A DNA stretch of 51,639 nt from Methylobacterium indicum. Lineage in GTDB: Bacteria > Pseudomonadota > Alphaproteobacteria > Rhizobiales > Beijerinckiaceae. How positions within the stretch are numbered: the stretch's first letter is position 1; every line of letters begins with the position of its first letter. A program made the translations under genes and the position numbers. The stretch covers positions 1 through 51,639 of the forward strand of contig NZ_JTHF01000047.1 in the NCBI RefSeq assembly GCF_001043895.1, in the 5' to 3' direction. Of the stretch, positions 38,401 through 46,171 are shown one piece after another. The notes beneath the pieces are model-generated. The model had not been told where the DNA came from, did not search any database, and saw only the letters and a list, made by a program, of their open reading frames with translations.

Positions 38401-38617
38401 TGGCGGTGGTCAGGGGGTACGTTACCTGGTCTTCTACGACCTGAGGGGCTTGCCCAGGGTACTCGGTGTAGACGATGGCCTGCACGTCCGAGAGGTCCGG
38501 GATGGCGTCGAGCGGCAGGGTTCGGAGGGCCAGGACCCCGGTCGCGATCGCGAACACGGTGCCGACCAGCACTAGGACGAGGTTGCGGGCCGACCAGCCG
38601 ATAAGGCGCGCGATCAT
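35456..38617 (-). CDS. cusA: Cu(I)/Ag(I) RND efflux permease CusA
   Basis: 1053 residues. The TM4 signature 'AVGAMVDAAIVMIENAHKHL' is the monovalent-cation (HME4, Cu/Ag) type. Met-rich positions suited to Cu(I) occur, such as 'ADTDPAPMEMF'-like 'TDPAPMEMFETVI'. It opens 'MIARLIGWSARNLVLVLVGT' and shows 'LPLDAIPDLSDVQAIVYTEY'. It works as a trimer with CusB, taking Cu(I) from cytoplasm or periplasm to an outer-membrane factor; no CusC gene is present here. ATGA overlap with cusB shows coupling. Confidence 0.95.
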   Translation of the reverse strand: MIARLIGWSARNLVLVLVGTVFAIATGVLALRTLPLDAIPDLSDVQAIVYTEYPGQAPQVVEDQVTYPLTTAMLTVPRAKVVRGFSFFGVSFVYVIFEDGTDPYWGRSRVLEYLNGAAARLPAGVTPTLGPDATGVGWVYQYVVVAREQTLAELRSLQDWVIRFGASRAEGVAEIAGVGGFVKQYNVVVDPNRLRAQGISLNKLRDAIRVSNADVGGRTVELSEFEFMVRGRGYLRNVADIENIVLKTASGTPLRVRDVARVELGPDERRGITEMNGEGEVAGGIVLQRFGANALNVIESVKTKLAEVAKSLPAGTEILPVYDRSQLIDAAIETLKGTLVEESVVVSLVCIVFLLHVRSALVAILMLPVGILMALTGMKALGIGANIMSLGGIAIAVGAMVDAAIVMIENAHKHLERAPPGKPRVEILVEAAAEVGPSLFFSLLVITVSFLPIFTLESQEGRLFGPLAYTKTFAMAAAALLSVTLVPALMVLFVRGRIVPEHRNPLNRLLIWLYRPLIAGVLRARALTILLAVGALAATAWPARQLGSEFMPELNEGTLLYMPTTLPGISVTKAGELLATQDRIIKSFPEVASVYGKAGRANTATDPAPMEMFETVITLKPKAEWRPGVTLASLKGEMDAALQFPGVSNAWTQPIRARIDMLSTGIRTPVGVKVLGTDLRKMEEVARQVEAVLRAVPGTSSAYAERVIGGYFLDITPDREALGRYGLMVGDVQDVVATALGGQAVTNTVEGRERYTVNVRYPRAYRSNPRAIADEVQVPLPAGGTVPLREVAKVELTRGPTSIRTENGQLAIYIFVDIAGRDLGGYVAEARKAVTDEIKLPQGSTLQWSGQYEYLERAEARLRVVVPMTLLVVLLLLYLNFQRLTETLIVMLSLPFALVGGVWLLWWMGFNMSVAVAVGFIALAGVAAETGVIMLVYLDHALDEVRAGCEREGRPLTRADLGQAIMVGAVERVRPKMMTVTAIMAGLVPILWSTGAGSEVMQRIAVPMIGGMVSSTVLTLVVIPAVYALVKSRGLPPTNAVAEATARTPLAAE

Positions 38618-40140
38618 CGCATCGCCCCCGCGCTCGACGCCTGCCGGTCGTCCTTCGGCGCGGTCATGGACTGGAGCGCCGCCTTCAGGTTGCTCTCGGC
38701 GTCGATCAGGAAGTTCGCCGCGGTGACCACCCGGTCGCCGGCAGAGACGCCCTCGCGCACCTCGACGTAGCCGCCGCCGCGCACGCCGACCTTCACCTCC
38801 TTCGGCTCGAAGCGGCCCTCGCCGCGGTCGAGAAGAACGACCTGGTGCTCACCCGTGTCGATAACCGCGTCATCCGGCACTGCCATCACCGGGCTCGCGG
38901 CACCGGTCGCGATCTCGATGTCGGCGTACATGTCGGGGAGCAGCGCGCCGTCTGGGTTCGGCAGTTCGATGCGTACCCGCGTGGCACGGGTCCCGGGGTT
39001 CACCTGCGGGTAGATGACCGCCACTTTGCCGGAGAAGGTCCGCCCCGGTGCCGAGCGCAGGCGTACGGTCACGAGCTGGCCCACACGGATCCCTGCGAGG
39101 TCGCGCTCGGGCACATCGGCCAGCACCCACATCAGGGAGATGTCGCCGATCCGGAACAGAGTGTCGCCGGCCGCGGCCCTCATACCCTCGACGGCGGTTC
39201 GCTGCAGGACAAGACCGTCGCGGGGCGACGACCAGGTGATGGCCATCGGCACCTTCCGGGTGCGCTCCATCTCGTCGATGACGGCTTCCGAGACGTTGAG
39301 GTTCTGCAGGCGCCGCCGGGTCCCGTCGAAGCCGGGGTTGGCGATGAGCTGGGCTGCGGCCGCATTGATCTCGGGCGAGTAGACGTTGACCAGGGGCTGG
39401 CCCTTTCGGACCCGGTCGCCGGTGGTGACGTTCTCGACGTGGTCGACGTAAGCGTCCGAACGGGTCGCCACGACAGTGACGCGGCGCTCGTCGAGCGCGA
39501 CCGTGCCGGGTACCCGAACCGGCTGGGAGACGGCCCGCCGCTCGGCCGCCGCCGTGCGCACGCCGGTTCGCTGGATCTTGGCGGGCGAGACGGCCACGAC
39601 GCCGCCCTCGTCCTCGCCCGCATAGACAGGGACGTAGTCCATCCCCATCGAGTCCTTCTTCGGCTTCGGCGAGGTGTCCGGCAGTCCCATTGGGTTGCGA
39701 TAGTAGAGGATGCGACGCGCACCGGCCCCGGGCTTAGCCGCCTCGTCGAACGGCATGCCGTGGTGCGCCACGTCGGCGGACATGGCCTCGGCGTCGCCGG
39801 CGTCGAAGCGGACGTCCTCGCTCGCATGCACTGGCCGGAACGTGCGACCGTCCCCTGTCACCATGGGCGAGGCCGAGTAGACCGGTTTCCCGTCCGGGTC
39901 ACGGTAGTAGACCACCGGCCCGGTCGGGACCTGTGCTTTGGGTGTTGGCGTCAGCCGGTTCGGACGGGTGTCCGGCATCCAGTGTGCGAAGCCGGTCCGC
40001 GCCCACTCGACGAGGGCGGGTGCGAGGTCCGACCCTGCCCGTTCGACGAAGGCGGGAGCGCTCCCGTGCCCCGTCCAATAGCCGAGGCCCCCCGCCGCAA
40101 GCGCGGCGAGGGTCCCGGCAAGCCATGCCGAGCGGGTCAT
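38614..40140 (-). CDS. cusB: CusB-type RND periplasmic adaptor
   Basis: 508 residues. An N-terminal membrane anchor ('WLAGTLAALAAGGLGYWTGH') is followed by heavy-metal-binding-domain-like repeats: 'VYYRDPDGKPVYSASPMVTG' and 'ILYYRNPMGLPDTSPKPKKD' with 'SMGMDYVPVY'. Then come the barrel-sandwich and coiled-coil hairpin ('VRVPGTVALDERRVTVVATR', 'GDRVRKGQPLVNVYSPEINA') and the C-terminal membrane-proximal part. It joins CusA to the outer-membrane channel and delivers Cu(I). It overlaps the FixH-like gene by 4 bp upstream. Confidence 0.94.
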   Translation of the reverse strand: MTRSAWLAGTLAALAAGGLGYWTGHGSAPAFVERAGSDLAPALVEWARTGFAHWMPDTRPNRLTPTPKAQVPTGPVVYYRDPDGKPVYSASPMVTGDGRTFRPVHASEDVRFDAGDAEAMSADVAHHGMPFDEAAKPGAGARRILYYRNPMGLPDTSPKPKKDSMGMDYVPVYAGEDEGGVVAVSPAKIQRTGVRTAAAERRAVSQPVRVPGTVALDERRVTVVATRSDAYVDHVENVTTGDRVRKGQPLVNVYSPEINAAAAQLIANPGFDGTRRRLQNLNVSEAVIDEMERTRKVPMAITWSSPRDGLVLQRTAVEGMRAAAGDTLFRIGDISLMWVLADVPERDLAGIRVGQLVTVRLRSAPGRTFSGKVAVIYPQVNPGTRATRVRIELPNPDGALLPDMYADIEIATGAASPVMAVPDDAVIDTGEHQVVLLDRGEGRFEPKEVKVGVRGGGYVEVREGVSAGDRVVTAANFLIDAESNLKAALQSMTAPKDDRQASSAGAMR

Positions 40141-40541
40141 TTCGCGGCCTGAAGGACCAGCTTGTCCTCGACCGTGCCGGTCTCACCCTGGACCTTGGCG
40201 GCCAGTGACAGCCGCCAGCGGCCCTGCATCGAAAGCTTGGCCTTGAAGCGGTAGATGCCCGGCTCGGTCGAAGGGACCTGTTCGACCTTGGTGGCCATCT
40301 CCTCCATGGCGTCGGGCGCCATGTCGAGGCGCTTGGCAAAGACGACAGCGTCGGGCACCGGCTTGCCGCTGCGCTTGTCGATCAGCCGGACGGCGATCAC
40401 GGTCTCGCCGACCTTCGCCTCCTGCTGCACCAGCTCGAAGCGGTAATCCTTGATGTCGGCGAGCGCCGGTAGGGCCGGAACCGACAGGGCGGCGCCGAGC
40501 AGCGCGGGCGCGAGGGCGCGCGCGAGAGGGTTGTTGGTCAC
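40137..40541 (-). CDS. FixH/YtkA-like periplasmic protein
   Basis: 134 residues. A signal peptide ('APALLGAALSVPALPALA') precedes an immunoglobulin-like beta domain of FixH/YtkA type: 'KDYRFELVQQEAKVGETVIA', 'PVPDAVVFAKRLDMAPDAM', 'TEPGIYRFKAKLSMQGRWRL' and a closing 'KVQGETGTVEDKLVLQAAK'. Such proteins are regularly found before cusB-like genes, where they may hold copper (Met residues 'MAPDAMEEMATK') for the pump. It is coupled to cusB by ATGA. Confidence 0.85.
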   Translation of the reverse strand: MTNNPLARALAPALLGAALSVPALPALADIKDYRFELVQQEAKVGETVIAVRLIDKRSGKPVPDAVVFAKRLDMAPDAMEEMATKVEQVPSTEPGIYRFKAKLSMQGRWRLSLAAKVQGETGTVEDKLVLQAAK

Positions 40542-40622
40542 GGGTAATATCTCCTGAACGCGATGGCGGGCCGCACGCGAACGCGCGGCATCGTGCCGGC
40601 GCTCACGCCGGCGGCATCGGTT

Positions 40623-41060
40623 TCAGGCTCGGGGAGGCTTGGACGGGGGGACCTGAGCCAGGCTCGCGAAGGCGGCGTCGCCGTCCCAAGAGACGCCCGA
40701 GGCGACAAGCGTGGGAGCCAATGGGCCAACGCTTATCGGTGGACCGGGGACGACTTTCGCCAGGCAGAGCGCCATCAGAGGGCAGGCCTTGGAGCAGTCC
40801 GGCATAGCCGGCTTCTCGTGAGGACAGCAGGGCATGTCGTCCATGGCCATTCCAGCCACGTCGGCGGCGCCCATTTCCGCCATGAGGTTGTGGTCGGTGC
40901 TCGCGGATACCGGCGCGCGCATCCCTGCGGCGGCCGTCGAAGCGGTCACCGGGGTGAGAGCGAGGCTGAGAACCGCCAGGAGCGGAAGCAGCCGCCGGAG
41001 GGCGAGCCAATACGTCACCAAGCGACGATGCCAGTTTTTCAGCCCGGGCGGAAGGGCCAT
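40623..41060 (-). CDS. Cys/Met-rich exported protein heading the Cus operon
   Basis: 145 residues from 'MALPPGLKNWHRRLV'; a TTG three codons upstream is weaker. A hydrophobic signal or anchor ('LLPLLAVLSLALTPVTAS') is followed by a Met-rich stretch ('NLMAEMGAADVAGMAMDDM') and 'PCCPHEKPAMPDCSKACPLM' plus 'ALCLAK'. No domain name is recognised, though the position and composition recall CopL/PcoE-type copper buffers. It is the first gene of the operon, 81 bp before the FixH-like gene. No HmrR-type operator is visible upstream. Confidence 0.65.
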   Translation of the reverse strand: MALPPGLKNWHRRLVTYWLALRRLLPLLAVLSLALTPVTASTAAAGMRAPVSASTDHNLMAEMGAADVAGMAMDDMPCCPHEKPAMPDCSKACPLMALCLAKVVPGPPISVGPLAPTLVASGVSWDGDAAFASLAQVPPSKPPRA

Positions 41061-41280
41061 GCACGCCAAGATACACTTCGCCCCCGTTAGAAAGAAAAGG
41101 GTACGAAAGCGGCAAGATCTATGGCGCCAAAAATATATTATTGCAATCAGAGGGTTGCACGGAGCAGGTCGACATCATTACAAACGGTTGGGGCGGCGAC
41201 CTCGCACTGAGTAAACGACACAATCCCTCGATGCTCGCAGGCCAGCGACACCGATGGGTGTCAGGCGCCAGATCTTCCCG

Positions 41281-41712
41281 CTAAATCACCGGGTAGGGGC
41301 CAAGGAACAGATCCCCGAGCGCGCGTCTTCGCAGGTAGGTCAGGCGCCGCCGGCGCAGATGCTCCGGCCGGTCGTGGATCAGGTGGCAGCGCTGGCACCA
41401 TGCCGCAAGATCCCGGTCACCGTTCAGGCTGGTGTCGTGCTCGCGGTGGCACGCTGCCAGGATCGGCACTGTCAACCGAGCGCGAGACAGGGCCGCAAGC
41501 CCGGGCTGCCGCCGCAGCAGTCGGCCGCGGCCGGAGCGCCAGTGACCAACTTCGGCGTCGAACCATGTCCCATCATCGAGGCAAACGATCACCTGCCCGT
41601 GCGGACGCCCACAGGCCTCGCAGCGACCGCCGGCGCGGCCGAAGCGGATCACTGCCGAGAGCTGCGGCCAGTCAATCGGGTAGAAATGGCGGTGTTCGGG
41701 ACGGATCGGCAC
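41281..41712 (-). CDS. HNH-type nuclease-like protein
   Basis: 143 residues. The Zn/HNH core is 'GRCEACGRPHGQVI', 'ILAACHREHDTSLNGDRDLA' and 'AWCQRCHLIHDRPEHLRRRR', i.e. two CxxC pairs, HD...N and CH..HD as in HNH endonucleases. It lacks any partner domain. Possible roles are a homing or plasmid-borne endonuclease, or a nicking enzyme. It sits between the copper island and the PRTase/NADAR pair. A gap of about 130 bp separates it from the NADAR gene, so membership in that unit is uncertain. Confidence 0.78.
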   Translation of the reverse strand: MPIRPEHRHFYPIDWPQLSAVIRFGRAGGRCEACGRPHGQVIVCLDDGTWFDAEVGHWRSGRGRLLRRQPGLAALSRARLTVPILAACHREHDTSLNGDRDLAAWCQRCHLIHDRPEHLRRRRLTYLRRRALGDLFLGPYPVI

Positions 41713-41844
41713 GGTGCGGTCACGCTAGCACGGCCAGGTTAAAAGCGAATCCCCCTTCTTCAGCCAATCGGAGATCACCGAGGCCGTCCGTCCACCAGAT
41801 CCAGATCGAAATATCTCTTGGCGGGCCTGAATGGGCGAAGCTGA

Positions 41845-42492
41845 CTAGGGTATACCCCATAGCTGCAAAGCGCTGTCAGGTTTTGCGGCTCTCTGATGAT
41901 CGTCATTTTTCGTAAAATTTACTGTAACTACTGGTATTTCACGGCCAAGGAGCGTAAAATCGTGGATTTTTACAGGAAATACTTGGATCAAGCTTTCTGG
42001 ATCGTTTTTCAGTTTCTCTCTTAGCTCCATTAGAAGCCGACCAAGAACATTACTGCCGCGAAAATTGCCATCATTGCCCTTGATTGCTCCCCAGAACTCG
42101 TCCTTCCGTGAGTCTTCTACTATTGGCTTGTTTTCCGTACGAAGAAGAAGGTTGCCGAATTTCGTCCAGTTCTGCGCAAGTTTGACGCGGAGGCACCACT
42201 TCATGATGGGAACTCGGATGTCGTCCCATTGATCGCGGCTGTCGTTCCGATATGGCTTGGACCGCATCTTGGCCGTCATCGGGCTTGTCTCACTCACGAT
42301 GAGCTTCTGCACCTCGGGCCGATGGGGAAATCTACACGCTTGGTACAAGGCTTCCGAGGTCCGCACTGACACGCCGGCAATGCGAAGCGGAAAGCCTGGC
42401 GCCATGTTGGACAGGCCGCCAAACTCCTCTCCGGTCTTGCGGAACGAGACCACTTCGTCGACGCGGTAGGTCCGTGGATCGGCGTTGGCCAT
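41845..42492 (-). CDS. NADAR-family (ADP-ribose-linked) glycosidase
   Basis: 215 residues from 'MANADPRTYRVDEVVSFRKT'; an upstream in-frame start (42546) would overlap the previous gene. The NADAR fold (YbiA/RibX relatives) is clear: 'FGGLSNMAPGFPLRIAGVSV', 'RTSEALYQACRFPH', 'SPMTAKMRSKPYRNDSRDQW', 'IMKWCLRVKLAQNWTKFGNL' and 'VEDSRKDEFWGAIKGNDGNF' with 'GSNVLGRLLMELRE'. Known members hydrolyse N-glycosidic bonds of riboflavin intermediates or remove ADP-ribose from guanine. It starts 5 bp after the PRTase-like gene, so the two form an operon. Codon composition is less GC-rich than the flanks. Confidence 0.92.
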   Translation of the reverse strand: MANADPRTYRVDEVVSFRKTGEEFGGLSNMAPGFPLRIAGVSVRTSEALYQACRFPHRPEVQKLIVSETSPMTAKMRSKPYRNDSRDQWDDIRVPIMKWCLRVKLAQNWTKFGNLLLRTENKPIVEDSRKDEFWGAIKGNDGNFRGSNVLGRLLMELREKLKNDPESLIQVFPVKIHDFTLLGREIPVVTVNFTKNDDHQRAAKPDSALQLWGIP

Positions 42493-42497
42493 GACGG

Positions 42498-43478
42498 TCA
42501 GTTCGTTATTCTGGGGAGCAAGGGATACCACGGATCGCCTGCCCACAACACTAGCGGTGCGTTATTGGGACAATTGCGATATGTGGCAAATAAAGTTCCA
42601 AAACCGAACGTTCTCATAGTCGTATTTCCGAGAGGGCGCTGGTGAATATTAAGATAGGGACACATCGCGCGTACCTCAACGCCTTTTTTAAGAAATTCCT
42701 GCTCAAGCACCTCTCGGCCTTCGTTGGACGAAAAGAACTGCTTGGGTCCCGTGCTGGCCCCTGTTCGCCATGTTTGAGGCTTTCCAAGTTGTGCGATGTA
42801 CGCGTTTACGGACGGGTCGGCTCCGGAAGTGGTTGGTCTTAGAACATCTGATTGATTTACTTTGAACAGGCCGTCCTCAATGGCTATGTAATGCGCCCAA
42901 TTTAAGGAAATATTTTTTCCGGACCGGGCGATTGCGCTCTTGAGGCTTCGATCTGTGAAGTAGTGCCCTTGTGTGTGCAAGGCAATGACTGCGACCATAA
43001 GCTCAGCCCTTTGAGGTGCCTGACCGATGATCCAATTTTCCAGATCAGTACCGATCCGGCCCCCAGAAAACAGGCCGTCGTCAAGATAGAAGAACTTGTT
43101 GCCTTGTGCGCAATCAATAATTGAGAAGCCGCATTCTTTAATAAGTCTTTTGTCAAAAACTGTCAGAAGCTCCCGCTGACTATTGCCTCTCGGCTGCATG
43201 TTGAGAAAATTCACTTGCCGCCAGAATGCATGCGGGTTGCCTGCTGTCCAACCGGGGTGATGAATGAGGCCCCGCAAGACACCTCTCACCCGAATTTTAG
43301 AAAAATACGTTTTTCCAAGTACATGGTTGATTTCGCTTAATATTGCTAGCTGAGACGATTGAGTGAACTGGTTGACCCATTTTTCGACATGCTCAGGGGT
43401 CGGGGTAGGGAGGGTGCCGGCTTGATAATCCTCGATCGTCGTTGCAATCGATTGCAGCAACCTGTTCCGCTCGCTCAT
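42498..43478 (-). CDS. phosphoribosyltransferase-like protein of a conflict-type module
   Basis: 326 residues from 'MSERNRLLQSIATTIEDYQA'; a longer frame to 43628 lacks a credible start region. A helical N terminus ('TPTPEHVEKWVNQFTQSSQL') precedes 'GNPHAFWRQVNFLNMQPRGN'. The PRPP-loop-like 'FFYLDDGLFSGGRIGTDLEN' (about 127-146) has the acidic pair and Gly/Ser loop of type I PRTases. The C-terminal ~170 residues are unrecognised ('GKNISLNWAHYIAIEDGLFK', 'MRTFGFGTLFATYRN'). It resembles, from memory, the PRTase-CE group of predicted conflict systems. Low GC marks it as horizontally acquired. It is coupled to NADAR. Confidence 0.75.
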   Translation of the reverse strand: MSERNRLLQSIATTIEDYQAGTLPTPTPEHVEKWVNQFTQSSQLAILSEINHVLGKTYFSKIRVRGVLRGLIHHPGWTAGNPHAFWRQVNFLNMQPRGNSQRELLTVFDKRLIKECGFSIIDCAQGNKFFYLDDGLFSGGRIGTDLENWIIGQAPQRAELMVAVIALHTQGHYFTDRSLKSAIARSGKNISLNWAHYIAIEDGLFKVNQSDVLRPTTSGADPSVNAYIAQLGKPQTWRTGASTGPKQFFSSNEGREVLEQEFLKKGVEVRAMCPYLNIHQRPLGNTTMRTFGFGTLFATYRNCPNNAPLVLWAGDPWYPLLPRITN

Positions 43479-43651
43479 GCTCACCCCTACATTATCAAAG
43501 CCGACGATGACGATTGCAGCGGCGGTTGGCAACCTGAAGTCAGAGGCAGGTCGGTGGCATAGGAGCGATGAGGCTTTGAAAAGGAATGAGTGATCGAAGA
43601 GAGGCTTCAGCGACCATTGTAAGGTCACGATGATGGCCGGACTTCTTATCC

Positions 43652-43909
43652 TTGCCTTCTAGGCGAACAGAGGGTCAGGCCGTCATCGAGATCCCGGCGC
43701 TCGAGCTGCGGCAGGCGGGTCTGTCAGACCTGAAGCGCGGCTGGATCACGGTCAGCGAGTGCAATCACGACGTCGTCGAACGCTCGTTCTACTTCGACCC
43801 GAAACGGGCGGCGCGTGGCCAGTTCGGGCCCGGGTTCATGAACCAGATCCGGACCGCGATCCGCCCGCTCTTCACCGCCGCCCAAGGTCGGATCGACCGT
43901 ACCCTGTAA
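43652..43909 (+). pseudogene. 3' fragment of a toxin-like plasmid protein
   Basis: The coding-like frame reads 'GQAVIEIPALELRQAGLSDL', 'KRGWITVSECNHDVVERSFY' and 'FDPKRAARGQFGPGFMNQIR', then ends 'RIDRTL' and TAA. There is no start codon with upstream support, and the 5' part is absent after the AT-richer DNA ends near 43640. The pattern resembles the C-terminal half of a PemK/MazF-like protein from memory, but this is uncertain. It was probably cut when the PRTase-NADAR unit arrived. Confidence 0.5.
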
Positions 43910-44156
43910 CTGCATGCCGCTATGATATCGATGTCCTGTCGATATCTGCCACGAGCCGGCGGTGGACGACCCCGCTCTCTCGTCAGCCACCCCGATAGGC
44001 CGTCGCGGCCTTGTACGATCAACCCGCGAGGGGTCCGCTCCGCTGCGCGGGCGGCCGCTTCGGCTGCGCCTACGCGGTGATCGCGGCCACTCCCGGCCTC
44101 TAGGGGCCGCTGTCGAGCGGGGATCGCCCCCGCTCCAGCACGGAGCGAAGACCCCG
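43910..44156. other. GC-rich structured intergenic region
   Basis: No gene. From about 44010 to 44140 there are several hairpin-capable GC runs (for example GGCCGCTTCGGCTGCGCC and GCGGGGATCGCCCCCGC), similar in style but not in sequence to the dispersed repeat at the left. It forms the leader of the next small gene. Confidence 0.45.
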
Positions 44157-44330
44157 ATGGCCACCGACCTCTCCCTCGCGAACCGCTACGCCCACAGCCT
44201 CGCGGCCTCCCTGATGGTCCCGGTCACCGTCTTCCGCTCCGAGGCCGGCTACGGCGTCGTCACCTCCGACGAGTACGAGGGCGACCCGGCCGACGTCCTC
44301 TCCGAGTTCGATCCCCACGGGGAGGAGTGA
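44157..44330 (+). CDS. 57-residue acidic hypothetical protein
   Basis: It starts 'MATDLSLANRYAHSLAASLM' and continues 'VPVTVFRSEAGYGVVTSDEY', ending in an acidic tail 'SEFDPHGEE'. The compact beta-hairpin-like 'VTVFRSEAGYGVVTSDEYEG' resembles very small plasmid proteins of this group. No family is recognised and no membrane or DNA-binding segment is seen. It precedes the VapBC pair by about 120 bp. Confidence 0.5.
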   Translation: MATDLSLANRYAHSLAASLMVPVTVFRSEAGYGVVTSDEYEGDPADVLSEFDPHGEE

Positions 44331-44408
44331 TCCTCGCGCCGGGGCAGCGCATTCCCTGCCTCCTCCTTCTTGCATCGCGGGGCCACGGGCTTGCCTCGCA
44401 CCGGCCCC

Positions 44409-44453
44409 GGGATATCCTATCCGGGATATCAGCTATATCCGATTGGGATATCC
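44409..44453 (+). promoter_or_regulatory. GATATC-repeat operator of vapBC
   Basis: Three GGGATATC(C) units at 44409-44417, 44423-44430 and 44445-44453, plus a CTATATCC at 44433-44440, lie directly before the vapB ATG. The last unit touches the start codon and would also cover the ribosome site. It is a likely autoregulatory site for VapB-VapC. Confidence 0.6.
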
Positions 44454-44696
44454 ATGGCTCTGTTCATCAAGGATCCGGAGGTCGACGCCCTCGCTCAGGA
44501 GCTGGCGGCGCTCAAGCGCACCACCAAAACCGAGGCCGTTCGTCAGGCCCTGCGCGGCGAGATCGAGCGAGTGAAGGGCGAGCGCGACCTCGTCCGCCTG
44601 TCGCTCGACTTCGCCAGTCGGCTACGCGAGCGGGCCGGACCGAACCCGCGCCCCGCCGACGGCGTGTTGCGCGGCCAACTCTACGGAACCCTTTGA
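44454..44696 (+). CDS. vapB: VapB-type antitoxin (Rv0623-like)
   Basis: 80 residues, 'MALFIKDPEVDALAQELAAL' followed by 'KRTTKTEAVRQALRGEIERV'. This is the ribbon-helix-helix layout of PSK/Rv0623-type antitoxins. The C terminus ('VLRGQLYGTL') should bind VapC. The TGA overlaps the vapC ATG (TGATG). An upstream reading of the same frame has no supported start. Confidence 0.88.
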   Translation: MALFIKDPEVDALAQELAALKRTTKTEAVRQALRGEIERVKGERDLVRLSLDFASRLRERAGPNPRPADGVLRGQLYGTL

Positions 44697-45091
44697 TGTT
44701 CGTCGATACCTCCGCACTGGTCGCGATCCTCTCCGGCGACCCCGAGGCTGCCGCCCTCGTCGCGCGCCTTCAGCAGGCCCGCCAGCGGCTCACCTCGCCG
44801 CTTGTGGTCGCCGAGACCACGATCGCGCTCAGCAGCATCCTCGATCTGCCCCTGCCCGACGCAGGAGGCGCCGTGCAGGAGTACCTCGCGCTCGCCTCGA
44901 TCCAGGTGCTCGCCGTGCCGCCCAAGGCGGCGGCGGGCGCGATCGAGGCGTTCGAGACCTACGGCCAGGGCCGTCACCCGGCCGGGCTCGGGCTCAGTGA
45001 GTGCTTCGCCTATGCCTGCGCCCGGTCCTATCGCATGCCGTTGCTGTTTAAGGGCAAAAACTTGGCGCTAACTGATATCGCCGTCGCATAA
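44696..45091 (+). CDS. vapC: PIN-domain toxin VapC
   Basis: 131 residues, 'MFVDTSALVAILSGDPEAAA' with the first PIN Asp, 'LVVAETTIALSSILDLPLPD' with Glu, and 'GLGLSECFAYACARSYRMPL' where most relatives have Gly-Asp in place of Ser-Glu. It then reads 'LLFKGKNLALTDIAVA'. The Glu keeps an acidic residue, so metal binding is probably retained. It is unrelated in detail to the VapC at 16595. Plasmid-maintenance toxin. Confidence 0.88.
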   Translation: MFVDTSALVAILSGDPEAAALVARLQQARQRLTSPLVVAETTIALSSILDLPLPDAGGAVQEYLALASIQVLAVPPKAAAGAIEAFETYGQGRHPAGLGLSECFAYACARSYRMPLLFKGKNLALTDIAVA

Positions 45092-45160
45092 AGCGGCAGA
45101 TCGTCGTTGGCTTTGTAGAAGATAGGTTCGATCTTCCCTCGCCCTCGCAGGGATACTGAT

Positions 45161-45607
45161 GTGGCGATTGTGTTCTCAGATCTGAATCTGGCGAACAGGG
45201 TGGCGCTGAACGTTGCGGCATTGATCGTTGCGGCATACGTGTCGAATAATTACATCCCGATTTGTCAGGTTCCGTGGCTGATCGAGGCGATTCATGGCGC
45301 GCTTTCGGATATTGCCATAGACAAGCTTGAGCCGGATCCGGTGCTCCGAAAGCCCACGAACGCACAGATCCGCCGATCAAGCACGGAGGACGGATTGGTG
45401 TCCTTCCTCGATGGCAAGAAGTATCAGATACTTTAGCGCCATCTGGTGGCCCACGGCATGACGTTCACCGAATACCGGCTGCGCTTCGGCTTGCCCCACG
45501 GTTATCCGTCGATGACGCCCAGCCTCCGGGCGCAGCGCATTGCACAGGCCGCCGTCAACGGCATCGGGACCCGCTACGGGCGGTATCAGGGTCGCAAGCA
45601 CGGCTGA
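45161..45607 (+). pseudogene. MucR/Ros-type regulator split by amber codon
   Basis: The frame from GTG reads 'LNVAALIVAAYVSNNYIPIC' and 'QVPWLIEAIHGALSDIAIDK', then 'SSTEDGLVSFLDGKKYQIL' up to TAG 45434-45436. The same frame continues 'RHLVAHGMTFTEYRLRFGLP' and on to TGA 45605-45607. MucR proteins read through this point, so TAG replaces a Gln or Lys codon in the zinc-finger region. The Cys ligand normally in 'VCLEDGK' is Ser here. The truncated product lacks the finger and should not bind DNA. An active form would require read-through. Confidence 0.85.
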
Positions 45608-46171
45608 GGGTGGAGGCCGTGCGGGCCCAGGGCACCGCAGGGGCTGCCTTGCCCCGCCGCAGCGGCCCGGCCGGGTGCAGGGTCCTGGCGGGTGTGTCGA
45701 CGCCCGTGATCGATCAGCCACCGCGCCTGTCGAACCGCCGGATCATCCCACCAGCTCGCCCCTGACGGCGTCGGAGGGGGGCGGCGCGTCCGGCAGCGAG
45801 ATCCTCCCTGGTCAAGCGGCCCATGAGCCAGGGGGCGGGGCGGGGCGAGGGCCGGAGCCACCGACGTCAGGGTGCGTTCCTCCGAGCCGGACCAGGGGCG
45901 TTCCCGCGACGCGGTGGGCCTGGCCGCAGCCCAGAGGCCTCGGTGATGGGCGGTTCTACCCGGGTCGCCCGGGGCCGCAACGGCGGATGCCGAGTTTCTT
46001 CCCCGTCGCCTAACGGCGCCTCCTCGCGCAACCCAAGAAACCCTGCCCTCGCCGTCCTCCGCTGACGCTGCGGCCTGCAAGCAGGTGCGGCGCCGGTCGC
46101 CTCCGGCTCAACGAACGCCATCGAGGCCGCAGGAGCGCGGCCAAGAGCAACCGGACGAGAGGATCACGACC
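45608..46171. other. GC-rich intergenic stretch before DUF736
   Basis: About 560 bp of very GC-rich sequence with no convincing gene in any frame; the long minus-strand frames are Pro/Arg/Gly-rich shadows. A ribosome site (GAGAGGATC) stands at its right end for the DUF736 gene. Confidence 0.55.
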
